33,901 bases of DNA. Origin: a virus. The position numbers and the translations under genes are program-made. This document shows, piece after piece, positions 29,897 to 33,901 of the stretch. The notes below the pieces were generated by a model. The model did not search any database. It was not told the DNA's origin and saw only the letters and a list, made by a program, of their open reading frames with translations. How positions within the stretch are numbered: position 1 is the stretch's first letter; each line of letters starts with the position of its first letter. Location: IMG/VR virus record IMGVR_UViG_3300005096_000078, positions 1 through 33,901 of that record; one strand, written 5' to 3'.

Positions 29897-30271
29897 CTAG
29901 CGCTCTAGCAGCTCCATCAAAGTATCCACCCTTTCCCTTAGCTCTGATTTCCAAATATTTGGGAGCCGTTTTTCGTGCACTGAATATCTGCGCATGGCAT
30001 CAATTATCTGTATTAGCCTGGTATATGCCTTATTTGTCTCAAAATCAAGTTTCGGGATAAGTCCAAGGGGTGGTTTTTCTTTATCTTTAGGTGTATCAGC
30101 TTGCTCGACAATATCAAGTAAGGTTAATGCGTCCCTGAATGCTTCAGCTTTGAGCTTGTGACATGCACGGGATGTAAGATCAAAGGCACTATCAGCAGCA
30201 GCAATAAGCATATTTAAGCGTGCTCTGTAGTCTGATATTTTAATGTCGGATTCTTCGATGTCTGCTTTCAT
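29897..30271 (-). CDS. helical hypothetical protein, 124 aa
   Basis: Almost entirely alpha-helical by composition (ESDIKISDYRARLNMLIAAA, KAEAFRDALTLLDIVEQAD), with a basic C-terminal helix (WKSELRERVDTLMELLER). AAGGAG is 8 nt from the ATG. No catalytic motif or membrane segment is visible. The family is not recognised. Confidence 0.65.
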   Translation of the reverse strand: MKADIEESDIKISDYRARLNMLIAAADSAFDLTSRACHKLKAEAFRDALTLLDIVEQADTPKDKEKPPLGLIPKLDFETNKAYTRLIQIIDAMRRYSVHEKRLPNIWKSELRERVDTLMELLER

Positions 30272-30338
30272 GGTATGCTCCTTAAATTATTTTTTATTTG
30301 CTGCTACAATAGGTATTAAGTTCCTATTTATTTCACTA

Positions 30339-30725
30339 CTACCTGTACACATATTCAGAAATAACCGGTAAGCGGACTCTTTCTTCTTGCCCCGGGTATC
30401 GTCCAATCCTCAGATCCACCATTCCAAATACTATTGCGTGCCTAATTTTACCTATCTTATATTTAATACCTATCACTTTTCCCCAATCGCTAGGCACTGA
30501 TCGAGCATAATATGTCGACTGATTCAGCAATGGTAATAAACATTTTTGCAGCATTTCAACCGTAAAAGTCATCGTCCCATCATGTCCACATTGTTCTATG
30601 CGGCAGTATTGTCCATCTGACACTTTCATGTCTGCACAATATTCAATATGGCCCGTGTCTGCTTCTGGCCAATATCGGTTTATTAACTGTATCGGGTCAT
30701 GGTATTCCTTTGAAAAAGTACTCAC
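30339..30725 (-). CDS. hypothetical protein, 128 aa (GTG start)
   Basis: GTG at 30725 follows AGGAG at 6-7 nt. The sequence is mixed alpha/beta (STFSKEYHDPIQLINRYWPE, MKVSDGQYCRIEQCGHDGTM, VIGIKYKIGKIRHAIVFGMV). Two Cys in CRIEQCGH do not make a full zinc site. The family is not recognised. Confidence 0.6.
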   Translation of the reverse strand: MSTFSKEYHDPIQLINRYWPEADTGHIEYCADMKVSDGQYCRIEQCGHDGTMTFTVEMLQKCLLPLLNQSTYYARSVPSDWGKVIGIKYKIGKIRHAIVFGMVDLRIGRYPGQEERVRLPVISEYVYR

Positions 30726-30734
30726 AACAATCTC

Positions 30735-31016
30735 CTACTTGACGCTCTCAAAAGTGATACTTAGTAAATCTTTTAGATCATCTGTCGTTTTCCTAATTGC
30801 ATACAGATAAAGACCATCTTCAGGATCACAAAAGATTGAAACCGGGGATCCATTAGACTTTACTGTCCATTCATAAAATTCCAAGATTCTGTCAGTTGCT
30901 TCAAATTGTACTAGACCTTTCTCTTTGAGCAATTCCGAAAAATCTTCCCTTTCGTCATCTGTTAATTTCCCGAGTAGCTCGTTCCAAATTATTCCTAGCT
31001 CATTATTTTTAGGCAT
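30735..31016 (-). CDS. acidic hypothetical protein, 93 aa
   Basis: A small acidic protein (NELGIIWNELLGKLTDDERE, DFSELLKEKGLVQFEATD). AAGGAG lies inside the end of the upstream 32-codon frame, 7 nt from the ATG, so translation may be coupled. Acidic proteins of this size can be DNA mimics or antitoxin-like, but there is no specific evidence. The family is not recognised. Confidence 0.6.
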   Translation of the reverse strand: MPKNNELGIIWNELLGKLTDDEREDFSELLKEKGLVQFEATDRILEFYEWTVKSNGSPVSIFCDPEDGLYLYAIRKTTDDLKDLLSITFESVK

Positions 31017-31017
31017 T

Positions 31018-31116
31018 TCATTGCTCCTTAGTAATAGTCTCTGAAATAGTAAACGTAATTGTTCTTGGCACTACTTCGTCGAAATTCGACATGAAAGTCA
31101 TCTCTTTAAGCTCCAT
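31018..31116 (-). CDS. small protein or leader peptide, 32 aa
   Basis: ATG at 31116 follows GGGGG at about 8 nt and encodes MELKEMTFMSNFDEVVPRTI and 12 more residues. Its stop TGA is 1 nt before the next gene's ATG, and its last codons contain that gene's AAGGAG. This arrangement suits a coupling leader peptide. Too short for ordinary gene finders. Confidence 0.5.
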   Translation of the reverse strand: MELKEMTFMSNFDEVVPRTITFTISETITKEQ

Positions 31117-31146
31117 TATAAATACCCCCATAAACTTAACATATAG

Positions 31147-31329
31147 TTATGCCCATAATAAAAAAGCAGCCCATAATAAAAATGGCACCATAATTAGAAT
31201 ATGGGCAGCATCTGAACCTGTAGATTTAGGTTTACTTGCTCTCGGATATTCATCAGCAGCAAGAACAATAATCCTTACAATGAAACTAAATGCTGCTAAG
31301 CAGAAATTCACTAAGATATAGGTTCTCAT
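31147..31329 (-). CDS. small membrane protein, 60 aa
   Basis: Two hydrophobic segments, about residues 3-26 (TYILVNFCLAAFSFIVRIIV) and 43-60 (AHILIMVPFLLWAAFLLWA), flank a polar loop (ADEYPRASKPKSTGSD). It is a two-helix inner-membrane protein of unknown role. AGGAGG lies just upstream of the start. Confidence 0.65.
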   Translation of the reverse strand: MRTYILVNFCLAAFSFIVRIIVLAADEYPRASKPKSTGSDAAHILIMVPFLLWAAFLLWA

Positions 31330-31365
31330 TTTTCCCTCCTAGTCCAATCAAAACACACCTCGACC

Positions 31366-31791
31366 CTACACATTCTTTAATCCTCTCTCGATAGCAGCGC
31401 TCAGCTGATGCAAAGAAGATACTGGGAATCTTATGTCCCCACAAAAAAGTACTTTGTGGAACCTTGGAAGTGCAAGGTTTTTAGCTTCAACTTTTCTTGT
31501 AGCCTTTTCATTTGCTGCTCGGATATCGAATGGGATAGTTGGATGTTGATTGTAAAAATCATGAGGGAAATACCAACACCGTCCATCACCTCCGTAGTAT
31601 CCGTTTTCTGTATACTGTTCCTGCCAGTCGCATTTTTTAAGTATCTGAATAATTTCTTGCCTTTTCTTTTCGGCGAAAGGTTCTTCAGCGAAATGAGACG
31701 TTAATTGTATTTCAACACAATCACCTTCATTGGGATACGATCCACCACAAACTGACAACTTACCGGTTGGGTTAATTTCCATTTTCTTCAT
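31366..31791 (-). CDS. hypothetical protein, 141 aa
   Basis: The ATG at 31791 (MKKMEINPTGKLSVCGG) has AAGGAG nine nt upstream, so the longer frame from 31830 is rejected. The protein includes EEPFAEKKRQEIIQILKKCD and YGGDGRCWYFPHDFYNQHPT. It has no membrane segment or recognised motif. Confidence 0.6.
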   Translation of the reverse strand: MKKMEINPTGKLSVCGGSYPNEGDCVEIQLTSHFAEEPFAEKKRQEIIQILKKCDWQEQYTENGYYGGDGRCWYFPHDFYNQHPTIPFDIRAANEKATRKVEAKNLALPRFHKVLFCGDIRFPVSSLHQLSAAIERGLKNV

Positions 31792-31816
31792 TTTATTCTC
31801 CTTTAGTTTATTTACC

Positions 31817-32203
31817 TTACATACACCCATTTATAAGCCCTTTTGTCTCCTGAGCTTCTGGCGAGCTTGGATTTTCAGCGAAAAACCCAACAATCTTCGG
31901 AATATTCTCACTACCCGAATAATGGCACGTGCCATCAAGCCCGGCCCAGTAGACTCCAGTTGCAAAAACAGAGGACACCGAAATGCCACCGAAGAGGTTG
32001 TGACCACAAACAGAGGCGGACGAATCTTTACTCCAAACTTTTGGTGTATTTTTATGCCCACAGAATGGGCATTTAAGGAACATCAGCTTTAAGGTTTTGG
32101 TGATGTTGCACGGGTCAAACATTTTAACACCAAGCCTGTTTAGCTCAATAGCGTCAATGCTCAGGCCTTTTACTGCACCCCAATCTCTTATATAATCTGA
32201 CAT
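31817..32203 (-). CDS. zinc-binding hypothetical protein, 128 aa
   Basis: The centre contains KCPFCGHKNTPKVW (C45-x2-C48) and a further C66 with H68, consistent with a zinc ribbon. The N-terminal ~40 residues (DYIRDWGAVKGLSIDAIELN) resemble a short helical region. A role in DNA or protein binding is possible. The family is not recognised. Confidence 0.6.
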   Translation of the reverse strand: MSDYIRDWGAVKGLSIDAIELNRLGVKMFDPCNITKTLKLMFLKCPFCGHKNTPKVWSKDSSASVCGHNLFGGISVSSVFATGVYWAGLDGTCHYSGSENIPKIVGFFAENPSSPEAQETKGLINGCM

Positions 32204-32221
32204 TTAACCCTCCAAATATAA

Positions 32222-32392
32222 CTATAGATCTTTATTATGTTTTTTCTTATGCCTAGCTACGGCGCTGGCCTTTGCCATCTCAGTAGCCTGTTGCTTTGTT
32301 AGTGTTCGCTTGGACTTCTTACCACCTTTGCTTGCAAGGTGGTGTGCAACTAGTTGGTCACTAATATCTTTGCCACAATGTGGACACTTCAT
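32222..32392 (-). CDS. basic zinc-finger-like protein, 56 aa
   Basis: MKCPHCGKDISDQLVAHHLA starts with a C3-x2-C6 pair and has H17-H18, giving a possible short zinc finger. The rest is strongly basic (GGKKSKRTLTKQQATEMAKA, RHKKKHNKD), similar to the tails of small phage DNA-binding proteins. It is too short for most gene finders, but the composition is clearly protein-like. Confidence 0.6.
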   Translation of the reverse strand: MKCPHCGKDISDQLVAHHLASKGGKKSKRTLTKQQATEMAKASAVARHKKKHNKDL

Positions 32393-32424
32393 TCTTATTT
32401 ACCCCTCCCTTACCTCTTTTGGTT

Positions 32425-32862
32425 TTACATTATTACACATCCTCTCGCTTTAGTTTTATTCCTAAATTGATAGTACCAGCCCTGTTTCCCTGTAACTCCA
32501 GACCACTCACTGCTAAAGAAAAATCCTTTCCTTTCAACCCACTCTAGCCACTTAAACTCACCTTCAATTTTACGTGGGATGGCCAGCCAATATTTATGCC
32601 ACACATTTCTTCCTGATTTTGCCATGCCAGGCATTTCGAGGGTGGTGTAATATAAAGAGGTGCCTATTATTTTAACTATCCCAACCCATCCGTAAATTTC
32701 TTTGTTACTTAATGCTTTAATAGCTTCTTCAATGTTTGTAGCATTAAAAATAGTGCCTGCATCGCGCATTTGCACGACAGATAAATCATTAGCTGGTAGT
32801 CTTACTATTGTCATGTTCTCTAGTTCTTCCATTTTAAGGCCTTGACTCGTTTTACTCATCAC
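32425..32862 (-). CDS. hypothetical protein, 145 aa
   Basis: The start (GTG 32862 or ATG 32859, MSKTSQGLKMEELENMTIVR) overlaps the end of the upstream gene. The protein is mixed alpha/beta with several Trp (GWVGIVKIIGTSLYYTTLEM, WHKYWLAIPRKIEGEFKWLE). Its first ~15 codons belong to the repeat duplicated at 33682-33763. The family is not recognised. Confidence 0.6.
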   Translation of the reverse strand: MMSKTSQGLKMEELENMTIVRLPANDLSVVQMRDAGTIFNATNIEEAIKALSNKEIYGWVGIVKIIGTSLYYTTLEMPGMAKSGRNVWHKYWLAIPRKIEGEFKWLEWVERKGFFFSSEWSGVTGKQGWYYQFRNKTKARGCVIM

Positions 32863-32905
32863 GGAAGGCCTTTACGCAATCAATTGCCTCCATTAACAGC
32901 TTTTG
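32821..32905 (-). repeat. ~80 bp direct repeat, copy 1 (intact genes)
   Basis: This segment covers the end of the 86-residue gene (IDCVKAFRDE) and the start of the 145-residue gene (MSKTSQGLKMEEL). A copy with a few changes lies at 33682-33763 in the same orientation. Confidence 0.85.
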
Positions 32906-33112
32906 CCGTTGTTCCCTCGTTAAGGGACGAATGAAGTCAATCACATCATTAATGTGGTCTGGGACCTCAACTCCATCGAACCATTCCATGCATGATGTTA
33001 TAACTGCTACAGATAAAGACTTGGTCTCCAGGTAACAATCGTAATGATTCCCAATTTCAAGCCCCTTATTGAGCTTGTTGATGTCTTCAGTTGTCATTTC
33101 TGCGAAGTTCAT
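32852..33112 (-). CDS. hypothetical protein, 86 aa
   Basis: An acidic, helical protein (MNFAEMTTEDINKLNKGLEI, EWFDGVEVPDHINDVIDFIR). AAGGAG is six nt from the ATG and lies after the stop of the upstream gene. Its last codons (AIDCVKAFRDE) are part of the direct repeat whose other copy is at 33682-33763. The family is not recognised. Confidence 0.6.
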   Translation of the reverse strand: MNFAEMTTEDINKLNKGLEIGNHYDCYLETKSLSVAVITSCMEWFDGVEVPDHINDVIDFIRPLTREQRQKLLMEAIDCVKAFRDE

Positions 33113-33121
33113 AATTGCTCC

Positions 33122-33538
33122 TTATTTACCTTGCTGCAATATGGACACTTCATTTGCGAGCCTCCGGCATTTTTTTGCTCGGAACATAAAGCAGTCGTGC
33201 CTTTTCTTTTGTTCTGCATTATCTAGCAAGCCGTCAGCATCGTATACAAGTGCATCAACTGCAGACGCTTCAAGCTTTTCAGCTTCAGCTATTAACTCAC
33301 CACTTTTTTCAGTGGCTGCTTCTGCTGGGTAATCAGACATCCACTCAACGAGCGCTGCTTCGGCTGTGTGTAGTAGGTTGTAATATTCGCCCGGATAATT
33401 CTTATGGGCGTTCGCTTTTGCAAACATTGCTGCTACTTTGGCTCTCGTAACTATTGCAGGGCTACAACGGGCTGCTTCACTTTTTATTTTATAGTCAGAC
33501 ATAGCCCGCTCTACAGCTAACCTGCTCTCACCAGGCAT
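33122..33538 (-). pseudogene. hypothetical protein with a lost 5' end (138 aa from the first ATG)
   Basis: The frame from ATG 33538 gives 138 residues (PGESRLAVERAMSDYKIKSE, EALVEWMSDY-like segments, a basic C-terminus). Coding-like sequence continues upstream for ~50 codons (TTEYITDNNQVRRLRRSQAE, GYNPAGWFALLVNGKIIQAV) until the copy-2 repeat, with no ATG, GTG or TTG start. The original 5' end was probably replaced by the repeat. A CTG start or internal initiation remains possible. Confidence 0.6.
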
Positions 33539-33681
33539 GACTGCCTGGATGATTTTGCCGTTAACGAGCAGTGCAAACCATCCAGCAGGGTTGTAGCCTG
33601 CCTTCTTAATTGCAGATATTATATCTTCTGCTTGACTGCGTCGCAGTCGACGGACTTGATTGTTATCCGTAATATATTCAG

Positions 33682-33763
33682 TAGTTCTTCCATTTTAAGG
33701 CCTTGCTTGTTTTACTCATCACGGAAGGCCTTTACGCAATCAATTGCCACATTACCAGCTTTT
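33682..33763 (-). repeat. ~80 bp direct repeat, copy 2 (decayed)
   Basis: Copy of 32821-32905. A one-base deletion after AAAACAAG changes the reading frame of the MSKTS gene start, which now stops after 13 codons (MSKTSKALKWKNY). One end lies against the truncated gene 33122-33538, the other overlaps the stop of the partial gene at 33763. Confidence 0.85.
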
Positions 33764-33901
33764 CATGAAAATTGCTCTCTTAGTTCTGAGAGCGGATAGA
33801 CTTCATCCTCCTGCCAAAGACAGGGGATATGTGTGTTTCTCTTCATCCCGAACTCTATCGACACAGGCATTAACTGCCCGCGGAAGATGGCGAACGCTTC
33901 C
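33763..33901 (-). CDS. partial hypothetical protein, C-terminal 45 residues
   Basis: An open frame enters from the right edge and stops at TGA 33765-33763. The sequence (AIFRGQLMPVSIEFGMKRNT, WQEDEVYPLSELREQFS) is clearly protein-like. The true start lies outside the window. The family is not recognised. Confidence 0.6.
   Translation of the reverse strand, partial: EAFAIFRGQLMPVSIEFGMKRNTHIPCLWQEDEVYPLSELREQFS

Noticed and set aside
1-33901. CRISPR array, tRNA or rRNA genes
   Set aside because: I found no regularly spaced identical repeats with unique spacers and no cloverleaf or rRNA signature; the 9 bp repeats are too short and contiguous to be CRISPR.

Overview
The window is part of a tailed-phage (or prophage) genome with a contractile, P2-type tail and a lambda-type head. 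Essentially every supported gene lies on the minus strand, so transcription runs from high to low coordinates. The host looks like a Gram-negative bacterium (SleB-type lysin, P2/lambda morphogenesis genes, strong Shine-Dalgarno sites), but nothing here fixes the species. I see no terminase, integrase, repressor or replicative polymerase, so the window is probably incomplete or those functions lie outside it.

Layout in transcription order. (1) 33901-30339: small early or accessory genes, mostly hypothetical, several with zinc-binding Cys pairs. An ~80 bp duplication here has cut off the 5' end of one gene. (2) 30271-27198: more accessory genes. From 29485 to 27552 there are four imperfect inverted repeats of 80-91 bp with the anatomy of integron attC sites. 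Their spacing is 530-680 bp; the inverse-core box supplies or abuts the upstream gene's stop codon, and the next start codon lies 40-48 nt after the core box. I read this as a phage-borne cassette cluster without an integrase in view. A fifth site, clearly related to one of the four, lies at 2573-2659. (3) 27197-27000: a gene-free control region with a perfect palindrome and iterated repeats. (4) 26965-22404: head genes (joining protein, portal, S49 protease with a nested scaffold start, decoration protein, major capsid protein). (5) 22334-17632: a module placed unusually between capsid and neck genes: membrane protein, SleB-like lysin, holin-like protein, LamG-domain protein and a repeat-containing fibre. 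(6) 17501-4071: neck and tail genes in P2-like order: tail completion proteins, V, sheath, tube, E/E' frameshift pair, tape measure, U, X, D, W, J, I and tail fibre, ended by a strong terminator at 4047-3998. (7) 3880-3664: a promoter, a ~180 nt highly structured RNA with a predicted pseudoknot, and an intrinsic terminator. This is either a stand-alone RNA or an attenuated leader for the next genes. (8) 3635-1: small genes, including a pol X-like nucleotidyltransferase.

A second notable signal is a family of oriented, GATC-containing repeats with 9 bp period, found after stop codons at six places in the structural operon. The strongest candidates for new biology are the phage cassette array, the structured RNA, and these 9 bp repeats.
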